Below are positions 1-9,644 of a stretch of 64,000 nucleotides of DNA, piece after piece. The translations under genes were made by a program, and so were the position numbers. The notes below the pieces were generated by a model. That model worked only from the letters and a program-made list of their open reading frames with translations, did no database searches and was not told the DNA's origin. This stretch comes from Endomychus coccineus (Eukaryota; Arthropoda; Insecta; Coleoptera; Endomychidae), in NCBI GenBank assembly GCA_958510875.1, contig OY294068.1:27694297-27758296 (forward strand), read 5' to 3'. Numbering within the stretch: the first letter of the stretch is position 1; every line of letters begins with the position of its first letter.

Positions 1-120
1 GATGTTCATGTGAGGTCCATTACGGAAACCGCTTCACAAAAATTTTGTTTTACTTTTCCGTACCAAGAGCTACTTTACAACCCAGCAGCTCCTCATAATC
101 TACAAAGCAAAAATTGGAGT
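1..120 (+). mobile_element. LINE (jockey-type) RT 3' fragment
   Basis: This scrap aligns base by base with 45943-46047, which lies inside the longest copy of the same LINE. Both share the stretch encoding SWDDHVRSI-like residues and the run around 'caagagctacttt'. The same segment occurs inverted near 51335-51440. It is cut by the window edge, so the element may continue to the left. No open frame survives. Confidence 0.7.
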
Positions 121-865
121 TGGAATCCATTAAGAATTACTTTCTTAATGTTGAGGATATTAGTTCCCAATTCTATCATCAAAACTCAAACTATGTGAAA
201 CTATTTTACAGTTACATTTCACATGTGCATGCAATATAGTCAACTTTAATCAAAAGTAGCCAATACAAGATAGCAGATTAGATAAAGTAACCTTCAAAAA
301 CCATTGCATTGTACAAACGTCAAATTGATGGAGAGGTTCATTTGAATAAATCAAATAAGTGTCTGGATTTATTCCTAATATGTATGGGTAATAACATTAG
401 TTTGTTCAAATTCATCCGTAATTTGAATAATCGCTGCACCGTGTTATTACATCTCGCATTGCAATGTATGTAAATAGCATTTTCAGTTCTTTATTATTCA
501 CTTTAGAACGAAATTATACTCCAATTCAGGAATAAACAAGTTACATTCGTGCCTTAATATAGCTTTTCAAAGTGAATGTTATTATCCAACATATGGGAAT
601 ATAATTATTTATTGTTCTAGTTTTCATTTTAATATTACATCTATATTACGAGAAGCATTATTGTGCAGCAGAATTTTACCAAATTACGCCTCAAATTGTA
701 TGTCGTTATCATTTATGTCCTACGAAGTAAGCATCAAATTATACCATTTTATTCCCTTCCTCATAAAGGTAAGTATTGCAATAGAGTGGAGTATAGCTAT
801 CTTTTATTTTGATGTATATGCTATAAATCTACTTGAATAAATTTCTACTACACTCAACATTCGTT
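121..865. other. No recognisable gene
   Basis: AT-rich sequence between a LINE scrap and a SINE. Frames are short and closed on both strands, and I recognise no protein family, RNA gene or repeat here. Confidence 0.5.
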
Positions 866-867
866 TC

Positions 868-1004
868 ATTTCGTTCAGATAATCTAACATAGGATTATAA
901 AGATGAATAAACGTAAAACATTGAACCATAGGCGGGATTCGAACCCTCATTACTGGATTTCTAGTTCAAGATGTTTACCAATTACACCACTTAGGTCCCG
1001 TTAA
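868..1004 (-). mobile_element. tRNA-derived SINE, copy 1
   Basis: Read on the minus strand from 1004, this starts with a tRNA-like head. An A-box-like TGGTGTAATTGG and a perfect B box GGTTCGAATCC are spaced as in a tRNA promoter, and the putative acceptor arms pair at about five of seven positions. The head is followed by a body (around 'ataatcctatgtta') that recurs at 4280-4453, 4703-4925 and 61833-61960. Recurrence with the same body makes a pol III SINE far more likely than a functional tRNA gene. The body is truncated near 868. Confidence 0.7.
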
Positions 1005-1017
1005 ATTTTTATTTTTA

Positions 1018-1087
1018 AAGCTATTGCATATAGCTTTTATCGCGGGCTTTGAGCGCGGCGACCGAATCAAGAAATTCCGTAACGAAA
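1018..1087 (+). repeat. Helentron 5' terminal module
   Basis: A stretch of about 70 bp, nearly identical at 24461-24531 and 24846-24926, starting AAGCTATTGC and ending around 'ttccgtaacgaaaa'. It holds the 5' subterminal inverted repeat (itself containing a small AAGCTAT/ATAGCTT palindrome) and GC-rich sequence that stands out from the AT-rich surroundings. Confidence 0.7.
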
Positions 1088-2330
1088 ATAAAACCTAACA
1101 CCCCCCACTCCGCCTACCATGTAGCTCGGCCGAGCGTTCACTTAACGTGTATGTATATGGTACGACTGTACGAAGCCCGCACGGATCAAAACGAGCTGCT
1201 CCGAAATCGGACGAATGCGTAAGCAGCTGTTTGTGAGAAAGTATATAGGTGTATCATATCTTTATAATGCCACACTCACCGCATGTGCGCCCCGTAAGTA
1301 TACATGTATAGTACAGTCAAATTAGTCGAAAAAAAGGGGATAGATCGAATAAATTGTGGGTAAGCTGGATTTTTGATATGTTGTTGCTGGTGGTCAAAAA
1401 CGTAAAATGCCAAGTTGGCGTATCCCCACCTGTTTCGGAATCGCCGCCATCTTGAAAAAATTTTGGATTCCATTTATCTCACTTCCCGTTAGTCGGAGGA
1501 AAAAAAGTATAAGGACAAAAAATGTTCATTTTCAGTTTTTCTACATTTCTTGTTCGGGTAAAACTCTCTGTAGTTACTTCCCAAAAAAATAGAGGTCGCC
1601 AAAGTCACCAAAAATCCGATTTTTCACTTTTTGACCTTCAAAAATTAATGTAATACGAAAAATTCTAAATGAAAGTTGTTTATCTTAAAAAAATGTACAA
1701 AAAATATATTCATAGTTTATAACAATTTCTCAATTGTTTCTGAGATATAGCGTCTCAAAGTCAGGTGCGCGCCAAAAATTAGCTAAATGTCTGTAGTGAA
1801 TACATTGTGTTTTTGACAATATAGTCAAGTTATGTGTATTTGAACTCCTGGTAAATTTAATAACCATATTAAATTTTTTTTTACATTCCATTTGTTTATT
1901 TGCATTTTTACATGCCGGAATCGATGTACGATTCTCTTTATTAATTTTTAATTCTGAATGTTTTCACTATCCATTCCGCGAATAATCTGTGAATAGTGAA
2001 CAATGTCAAAGCAATTATGTGCTCAATGGAAGATCGCAAAAAATTGTTTAAATAATCAATTTACAACATTTTTGAAAGCAAATGCGGTTTTTACATTTTT
2101 TAGAATTGTTTTTGATAATATTGTATTGGGGAATAAAGGTTAAGTATGTTCAACATTTTGATCTGAAAAAACAGAAGGAATATGAAATAAAATGTTATTT
2201 ATACTCACTTTTTGCTCCACGTTGTACAGTTGCATTCATTTTCGTTCATCCGTGAATAAGATACGAAGAAGCGTGTTTAAAATTCCAAAAAAATATCGTC
2301 TGGAATAACTTAAGAATATTCATGCGTACC

Positions 2331-2417
2331 CTTGGGTCCGAGTTGTCACTGTGATTTTTTTTACTGCGGCTTTTTAACCAAAAGGGTATATCTACATATA
2401 TACAATTTTGTATATAT

Positions 2418-2480
<63 letters not shown>

Positions 2481-2545
2481 TATACTCTTTGGTTAAAAAG
2501 TCATAGTAGACAAAAATCACTGTGACAATTCGGTCCCGAGGGTAT
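2331..2545. repeat. Inverted repeat around a (TA)n core
   Basis: The left arm (about 2331-2400, containing 'ttgtcactgtgatttt') and right arm (about 2476-2545, containing 'aaaatcactgtgacaa') are imperfect inverted copies enclosing a pure TA run. It may be a small miniature element nested in the larger foldback, or part of its own interior. Confidence 0.55.
2411..2478. repeat. (TA)n microsatellite
   Basis: Nearly pure TA dinucleotide repeat with two interrupting 'catac' units near its start. It yields a long tyrosine/isoleucine run in translation, so the minus-strand frame across it is not a gene. Confidence 0.9.
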
Positions 2546-3319
2546 ATAATATATCGATAGTTCAAAATTGTATTCCACATTTCATTTGTATAACAATGGC
2601 TTATTACATTGCAGTTTTGATGTCTATGTAAATAATAAAATTTACTTACAGTTTTCTTGCAGATGAGGCAAACACTCATTGTTCTTGATATTTTGGAATC
2701 TAATATTCATAGGCGTCCGAACGTTACGAAAATCATTCACAAACTAAATTCGAGCAACAGCTTCTTATCGAGGTGCTCTAAGAGATAAGAAAACCGGTCA
2801 TAGTATACCTAGAACGCATTCCGAAATGTGAAACGAACCATCGACGCTCTACGGAAAATAGGCAACTTTGGCGCGCACCTGACTTTGAGACGCTATATCT
2901 CAGAAACAATTGAGAAATTGTTATAAACTATGAATATATTTTTTGTACATTTTTTTAAGATAAACAACTTTCATTTAGAATTTTTCGTATTACATTAATT
3001 TTTGAAGGTCAAAAAGTGAAAAATCGGATTTTTGGTGACTTTGGCGACCTCTATTTTTTTGGGAAGTAACTACAGAGAGTTTTACCCGAACAAGAAATGT
3101 AGAAAAACTGAAAATGAACATTTTTTGTCCTTATACTTTTTTTCCTCCGACTAACGGGAAGCGAGATAAATGGAATCCAAAATTTTTTCAAGATGGCGGC
3201 GATTCCGAAACAGGTGGGGATACGCCAACTTGGCATTTTACGTTTTTGACCACCAGTAACAACATATCAAAAATCCAGCTTACCCGCAATTTTTTCGATC
3301 TCAAATCCTAATTTGACTG

Positions 3320-3891
3320 TACTAGTAGGTATATATACTGTTGTAGATACTGTTCCAAAAGGTGGGGTAGCTATTTACCAAAATAATAATAATGTTACTA
3401 ATATTATAACTCCGAATATTGAAATAAATATTGCACACGTTAGCGATGTTAATGTTAGGCGCTCATTTTTTGGAGATATTTGTGCGTGCTTATGCAAACT
3501 TAGAAATGGCCTACACATAGTCATGGTAGCTATTTACATTTCTCCGAATCCAAAATTGGACGAGGTAGAGCATTTTATTCATCGCACTTTACTGGAGTAC
3601 ACTGAAGAAGGGTCGAGAATACTTGGTACAAATGGTAATAAATTTCCACTTATCTTGGCTGGCGATTTCAACATCAACTTCGCTGATAAAAAATCAGAGT
3701 GGTTGACAACGTTTCTTTCGGAAAAATTGAATTTGAAAATAAATAATGATCCACAAGAATCCACAACAAAATATGGGACCACCATTGACGCGGTATTTTT
3801 TAGATATTTAGAGGATATCAAGTCTCAAACTTATGTTTCTTATTTCAGTTACCATAAACCTATAGTTTCAATGATAAAAATTCCTGAATAA
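3320..3891 (+). pseudogene. Helentron endonuclease, C-terminal remnant
   Basis: The frame encodes an AP-type endonuclease (endonuclease/exonuclease/phosphatase fold) C-terminal region. Visible landmarks are GGVAIYQ near its start, LILAGDFNINFA (the D-x-N core of this fold), STTKYGTTIDAVFFR (the TTxxGTxIDxVF segment) and SYHKPIV (the terminal S-x-H motif). About 190 codons are open to a stop at 3889-3891. The N-terminal part and its catalytic Glu are lost where the TIR element 1314-3319 ends, and the first few residues derive from that element. Position just upstream of the Helentron 3' end matches the gene order of Helentrons, where the endonuclease follows the helicase. A shorter copy of the same region lies at 25040-25235. 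A LINE endonuclease is a possible alternative, but the 3' ends argue for Helentron. Confidence 0.65.
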
Positions 3892-4086
3892 CATACATGT
3901 ATTGTAAGATAATAAAAATATTTTAAACGATATTAGCTTCTCATTTATTCAATAAAAGAAAAAAATTGGTTTTCTTATCGGTCACCACGCTCAAAAAGTG
4001 TAACTTGAATTAATATCAAAGAAAAAAAAATACTGCATAAATAAAGAATGAATAAATAATTATAATTGCATAAGTTGATAAAAAAT

Positions 4087-4138
4087 GCTATGCAATAGCT
4101 TTACCGCGGCAGTCCCCGAGTGCCACACGTATTTTTTT
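4087..4138 (+). repeat. Helentron 3' terminal module
   Basis: Contains TGCAATAGCTT (inverse of the 5' AAGCTATTGCA), CCGCGG, a hairpin GGCA-...-TGCC at 4108-4124 and a terminal T run. It is nearly identical to 25454-25505. The hairpin has one mismatched pair in this copy. Confidence 0.7.
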
Positions 4139-4142
4139 TTAA

Positions 4143-4677
4143 ATATAAACCTCTGGAAGGATAGTAGATCATTGATGAACACAATGCGATTCGATGCCCT
4201 ATCAACTATTCACGTACATTCATCTAAAGCTCAGTCGTTTTTGAAGTAAGGATTGTAGGTTAAAGAATTGTTCTGGTTAAGTATAAGCAAGTTTGAAGTT
4301 TCTTTACCTAATTGGTCACAATTTCGTGTAGGTACATTAAGAGATATAGAATTAAATTTTCTGAATTATGAAGATAACTTAGATAATTTAACATAGGATC
4401 ATAAAAATGAATAAACATAAAAGATTGAACCATAGGCGGGATTCTAACCCAAAACTTAACCAGAACAATTCTCAGTCAGTTCTAATGAAATATATAAGAA
4501 CCGGGATGCTGTCATTGAATAAGTACTGTCAAGTAATTGCCAACCATAGCAAAACTTCAACCTACAATCCTTACTTCAAAACGACTGAACTTTAGATGAA
4601 TGTGCGTGAATATTTGATCTATGGTAGGGCATCGAATGGCATTGTGTTCATTAATGATCTACTATCCATTTAGAGGT
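4143..4677. repeat. Imperfect inverted repeat enclosing a SINE
   Basis: The left arm (4143-4279) and right arm (about 4456-4677) match as inverted copies, for example 'gatagtagatcattgatgaa' against its complement near 4650, and 'gttctggttaag' against 'cttaaccagaac'. The right arm carries about 85 extra bases. A SINE copy (4280-4453) fills the centre. Target duplications are not clear. Confidence 0.6.
4280..4453 (-). mobile_element. tRNA-derived SINE, copy 2 (5'-truncated)
   Basis: Minus-strand SINE body with only the end of the tRNA-like head left (degenerate B box at about 4436-4453). Shares the body sequence with the copies at 868-1004 and 4703-4925. Confidence 0.6.
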
Positions 4678-4702
4678 TTATATTTACAAAAATATAAGGA
4701 TC

Positions 4703-4925
4703 TGACGGGACCAACGTAATGTAATTGATAAACACCCTGGGCCAGACATCCAGAATCCCGCCTATCGTTTAATGTTTCACGTTTATTCATATTTATAATC
4801 CTATGTTAAGTTATCTAAGTTATCTTCATAATCTAGGAAATATAATTCTATATCTCTCAATATACCTACACGAAATTGTGTCTAATTGAGCGAAGAATTT
4901 TTCTAACTTGCTTATATGTAACTAA
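4703..4925 (+). mobile_element. tRNA-derived SINE, copy 3
   Basis: Plus-strand copy with head (GGGACCAACGTAATG..., degenerate A and B boxes ending in TCCCGCCTAT) and the longest body, ending around 'aacttgcttata'. It lies in opposite orientation to copy 2 and only about 25 bp beyond the inverted repeat. Confidence 0.65.
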
Positions 4926-6750
4926 TTATCCCAACTAGAAAAAATGGTTGTTTACTATTAATTAGCAGAACAACAATTACAAGTTTGGTATGATTGAATT
5001 TGTGTTTCAAATGTCTACCGACAAATATAATAATATACAGATTGTCTCATTCGAAATAGGTGCTGAAGTTATGGTCACATGACTCGAAATGCAAAAAAAA
5101 AGAGTGTTTTTTCATTAGATGTACGGAAAGGATTAGTTCATATGATATTTGTCATTTGAACACTTTTCAAGGCAATGAATCGTGTGTCACAATGTCGTGG
5201 GACACCCGGTATTTCTTCCTCCTAAATATAGGCATCATGAGTTCAATAAAACATCTGTTTTGTTAAGCTCATGCTGTCACACATTAGCGCCCGTGAAGTG
5301 TCCTATGAAAAGTTTCAGTTGAAAAAGATGATAAATTTGTTGTAGAGAATTCAATTTTCTACAATTTTGTATTGGATGATATTCATTATAAACCTCATAC
5401 TTCTCGAGATATCTGAGAGAAAATCAAAATAGTGTCCATTCCAAACCTCCGTATCTCCGTAACAACCCCTGGTACCGAGAGATTTGATTTTCTTATATTC
5501 AAGCCTGGTGGGTGAGAGAAGCAGAACACTTTGGACCCTCCTGAGAAATTGGAATTCTCTTCTGCTCAAAAACTCATTCAAACATAACCAAAACATATGT
5601 TAACGTAGAAATTCGGTTATGAATTTGGGATAACCAGAATAACGTTACACATATTTTGACTCATTACTAGGATAGTAATGAACAAAGTAAGCCCTTCTCC
5701 ACTTTGTTTTTTGGGGAGTCCATGTGTGGCAATATAATTTCTATTATAATGTGGTATCTAAATGATGGTGTTGCCAGGATGAGATTAAGATAATTGAATT
5801 CTTCATTTTCTTTGTAGAAAAGATATAACAATTTGACGTCAAAACGGTCAGCGTCGAAATGCCCCATTCCGGTAAAAACCGCAATATCCTGATTTCATAC
5901 ATCGCACAGATTCAATTATCAGAAAACCCAATCGCTGGTACATGATGTAATTCATTTAAATCATTTATTCCGAAAAAATACGCCATAATAATAGAAAGAA
6001 CCAATAAAAATGAATGCCCTATATTCTGATTCGAAAAGACCAAAACATTTGCAAGCTAATCACGATATAAAATATAGATCGGGAGATAAATTCGGATGTT
6101 TTGAAGAGCTGACAACCTCCTGAATAATGTATGACTGTAACTTCTCTCTCGATTCGACTCAGAATAAAAGAATCATTACCGACGTTATTGATGCCTTTCG
6201 AGATTTCAATTTGTTTAATTTTGGAACTTATTGTCTTTCCTGCGAATCCGTTTGACTTATATATGGCATATTTTAAATGCAAGAAACGTGCAACTGGATC
6301 CGTGAAGTGTCAAAGTTAGAAATTACTTTCCGAGTGAACTGAAATATGAATGGAGAATACTGCCAAAAGACAAAGAGGTTGAATCTACCGATGTAAATAT
6401 CACAAATTCTAGTTCGAATTCGAATCTCTGACAGCTCTTAAATATAACAAATATAATTGATTCACTTGTATCGGCTAAGTATAAATGATCATAAGTGTTC
6501 TTGTACCATCTATACTTTTTGTCATTCTGAATTTCATTTAAGCAGACGATACGATCATCCGAAAATGTTACTAGATTATTTTAGCTAAATTATGACAGGA
6601 AAATTTTCATTAAACTTCCAGCTCATTGTCCGACTTCGGATAACTTTGAATGAAAAAAAAAGAAAACAAAGCGATTTTGGTAATACAATATTGAAGAAAT
6701 TCACATGGGCTTATCATAATTTATTACAGAAACCTGGAAAGACCGATATG
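4926..6750. other. No recognisable gene
   Basis: AT-rich sequence with scattered frames under 90 codons. None shows a domain I recognise, and I see no convincing repeat shared with the rest of the window. Confidence 0.45.
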
Positions 6751-6754
6751 TTTG

Positions 6755-7880
6755 AACTCAAGACCTTAGAAAAGCTAGAAGATAGAAACACTGTATTGGT
6801 AGAAATACCAACGCACCGTGACCAATACGCCAAGAAGACTGGCTGTTCAACAGGAACAGCACTCATCAACTTGTGGAAAATGTGGAAAATACGCTGGACT
6901 ATGAAGAGATTCTTCGAGCGGTTTTTCTAGAGATAGAAGAAGCTTTTGACAATACCTCTATGGATTCTATCATCAGGTTCCTCAAACACAGAGGAATCGA
7001 GGAACCATTTGTGGTCTGGATAGACTCAATGCTGAGGAACAGGATGATACATGCAACGATAATGGAGGAGACCGTAAAGGATGCACGCAAAGAGAAGTAC
7101 TCTCTTCGCTTCTTTGGAATCTGGTCGTGGACGGACTATTGGAGGCTCTCCAGTACAAAGGATACAGAACTCTTGGTTATACCGAAGACACGGTTGCATT
7201 AGCACAAGGAAAATACAACACCATGGTCAGAGATCGAATGCAAGAGGCTCTGACCCTGGTAATAACATGGATGGACTTGGAGGGACTGAACATCAGTCCC
7301 CACAAAGCCATAGTAGAATAGTAGCGTTCACTCGAAAACTCGAATTAGAGAACCTGGTACCTCTTCGAGGGGAAACCCTACAAATAAAGGACGATATTTT
7401 GGGGTGATACAGTCCAAACTGACCTGGAACCGATTTCTGAAAAAGGTAACCAAAGAAGCGAAGACGAAAAATACCATGTCTACTTGAATTCCCCATTTCC
7501 GACCGTCAGGTCCAACAAGCAAATAGGCCTGACGTTGTCCTCTTCGATGAACTAACCAAGACTATGTATGTCATCGAATTCTCTGCCCCGGCAGAGAAGA
7601 ACATAGTCTTGAAAGAGGAGAATAAACTGAACAAAGTATTAAAATCTCCGGTTCGAGCTCCACACTCTATACATAGGCCACAAGGTCATATGAGTGGTTC
7701 TGATCATCGGAGTTTTAGGCGGAATTCGGTCTTCGCTGCGTTCGAACTTGAAGAGCATTCTGGCCTGTAAGAACACGGCGCAGATCTTGATAGATCGAAT
7801 GCAGAAGGCAGTCATTCATGGTTCAATAAGACTACTTGAGGCACACGATTTGGGAACCTGAAACTACTTACTGACCGGTG
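6755..7880 (+). pseudogene. Degenerate LINE polyprotein (RT and C-terminal domain)
   Basis: Read across several frames, the segments follow non-LTR RT order. First come KTLEKLEDR and DQYAKKTGCSTGTAL (fingers), then a motif-A region FLEIEEAFDNT where the usual D of FLDIE is E. Next is WIDSMLRNR..IHATIMEETVK, then YRTLGYTEDTVA replacing the YADD catalytic motif. LEGLNISPHKAIV, VAFTRK and LTWNRFLKKV follow. After a short gap comes RPDVVLFDELTKTMYVIEFSAPAEKN and a Lys/Arg-rich tail ending near 7850. The RPDVV...VIEFSAP stretch resembles a PD-(D/E)xK-like nuclease region, which I infer from the pattern only. Frameshifts, motif A and YADD changes and missing RT blocks (the QGGVLSPLLW segment is gone) show a dead copy. 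It is unlike the jockey-type LINE at 44.3 kb. Confidence 0.65.
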
Positions 7881-9180
7881 AGGAGGACAACAACAACTCC
7901 ACTTTTTTGAAGAAGAAACCCAGCGCCACGAATTCTCTCTCAAAATTTGTCTAATTTGACTGGACTAATAGACAAACAGACCATAGATGAAGAAGAGACA
8001 ACTACATTATATTTCAAGCGTTTTATTTCATTTCCTCAACAGCTTAATAGTATCATCCAAATTCCATATTGAGTACCTCTTCTTTTATTTGAAAAGTAGT
8101 TGGAAATAAAACTTTATTATTATAAAATATAGTACTTGAATATTCTCGAGTTAAATGGAAAGAAAGTTCATAACTTGTTAGTGTAACTCAAGGAAAGGGG
8201 GAGGGGAGGGCGCCAATTTTGAGCGTAACATCGACTTACAAAATATTTTCACATTCACGATAGATTCAAGCACTTGTACCAATTATAAACAATTCTTTTA
8301 ATTATTATATTGTATGAATTCAAATATCTCTGACTATATTATAATCATGTTTAAAGAACAATGCATTTGAGAAAAGTTCAAGATGTGCAGCTGCACGAAT
8401 CATCAAATAGCTCTAGCCAGAAGTTCAAATGAAATGGATTTTCGGGTTGAGATGAATCTATAGAAAGTATGTGGAGAACGGAGAATTGAACATTTAATTG
8501 AAATAGACTCAGGAGTCTTAAAAGTTTCAGAGAATACTTAAACTTTTCGACAATTCATTTGCACTTAACGTTATTTATTGATATCGGTGGCGCTAAGGGA
8601 GATACATTTCTAATGTTGATAAGAGGTTTAAAATACTCCGACTGCTCCAGTCGGGAGTGAATAGAAATGACGAATATCATAAGATGTTGTTTCGAGTGAT
8701 ATTAATGCGAATTTATGGATTTTGAATGCTACTGTGGCTTGAATAAACACCTAAATAGACGAACCTTCAGAAGAAACACCAAAACAATTTAATTCTCCCG
8801 GTGCTCAGTTATGGATCTGGAACATGGACAATCATAAAAGCAGATGTAATCTACTGGGCAGCCGCGATCTCGGCACCAAACTACCTGCCCCTTTAATCCC
8901 CTACTCGATCTGGGCACTATGCTATGGATAAGGACTAATGACTTTCTACTTACGTTCTTTTTCCTACTTCTTACAATATTATTTGTTACAAATACTAGCT
9001 ACATTATAACTATTGTGGTGATACGTCCCAAATTATTTACAATGGAAAGTCGTATAATTGAGAAATCTAGCGGAAAAGAGCTTATATAATAGTTGAATCG
9101 ACATCTTTAAAAAAAACTAAGTTGTTAAAAAGTGGGGAAACATTTTGGCGATATCCCAAAGAGATTCATCACAAATTGAA
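7881..9180. other. No recognisable gene
   Basis: Closed frames throughout. A short plus-strand stretch near 8800-8850 reads VLSYGSGTWT, which resembles the conserved tail of some LINE RTs, but it is too short to call. Confidence 0.4.
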
Positions 9181-9184
9181 TAAC

Positions 9185-9440
9185 TCACAATATTCTATTG
9201 TCTTATGTCATAATAATGTTTATTGAAAATAAGCATACAACATATTTATTATTTATATTATATAGCATAGCAAATGATGAATCGACAAAGTTCCGACTGT
9301 GAGTGCATGACATGAGTGTCAATGCCGGCACGTAGGTCAACCTTTGCCGGACTATAGCATGGATTATTATTAGAGGAGCAAGGTTTCTTTCTTGACAATG
9401 GACATTTAAGTACATTACATGATAGTAAGGAGTAAGTTCA
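9185..9440. repeat. Dispersed repeat, left part
   Basis: Matches 48600-48835 across landmarks such as 'cggcacgtaggtcaaccttt' and 'gaggagcaag'. Its continuation is found at 11655-11830, beyond the satellite element, whereas in the 48.6-kb copy the two parts are adjacent. Confidence 0.7.
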
Positions 9441-9644
9441 GTAAGTTCAGCTAGTTAAGTTATAGTACAGTCATTTGAAGATTTTATTTCGAATCTTTGT
9501 CTGAAACTTGTTGCAACATGTTTTTGATGTCATAATAATCAATGGTCACCCAGTCTCACCATGGGAAATTAGCACAACAATTGTTTTATCAACAAATTGG
9601 CCGTTTATAAACAATCTAAATTAACAAATTTTCTAAATCCCAAA

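Larger units (their letters stand above)
1314..3319. mobile_element. Tc1/mariner-type foldback element with ~460-bp TIRs
   Basis: Arms 1314-1775 and 2867-3319 are inverted copies of each other. The ends read CAGTCAAATTAG and CTAATTTGACTG, each bordered by TA (1312-1313 and 3320-3321), the target duplication expected for Tc1/mariner transposition. Because the arms are inverted, both encode the same closed-frame 61-residue peptide, which is a by-product of the repeat and not a gene. The interior (1776-2866) contains a smaller inverted repeat around a (TA)n tract. It also holds a short plus-strand frame from 2664 with a weakly helix-turn-helix-like sequence that stops after about 42 codons. No transposase catalytic domain is visible, so this is non-autonomous. 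It lies within the Helentron and is therefore younger than it. Confidence 0.75.
1013..4140 (+). mobile_element. Helentron-like rolling-circle element, interrupted
   Basis: The 5' end carries AAGCTATTGCATATAGC (from 1018) followed by a GC-rich stretch to about 1087. The 3' end carries the inverted match TGCAATAGCTT (4091-4101), then a short stem-loop (GGCA...TGCC, 4108-4124), then ACACGTAT and a T run. Subterminal inverted repeats plus a 3' hairpin in a T-rich end are the known layout of Helentron/DINE-type elements. An endonuclease ORF remnant (3320-3891) just before the 3' end fits, because Helentrons encode a Rep/helicase followed by an AP-type endonuclease. The Rep/helicase part is missing. 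A TIR element (1314-3319) sits inside it; without that the copy is about 1.1 kb. The same ends recur at 24461, 24846 and 25458. Confidence 0.7.

Noticed and set aside
898..1004. Functional tRNA gene on the minus strand
   Set aside because: A and B boxes are good, but acceptor pairing is incomplete and the sequence is followed by a body present in several copies, so it is a SINE.
1407..1592. 61-codon frame repeated identically at 3051-3236 on the other strand
   Set aside because: It is the two TIR arms of the foldback element read in opposite directions; no codon structure or domain supports a gene.
2392..2679. 95-codon minus-strand frame
   Set aside because: Most of it is translation of the (TA)n microsatellite.
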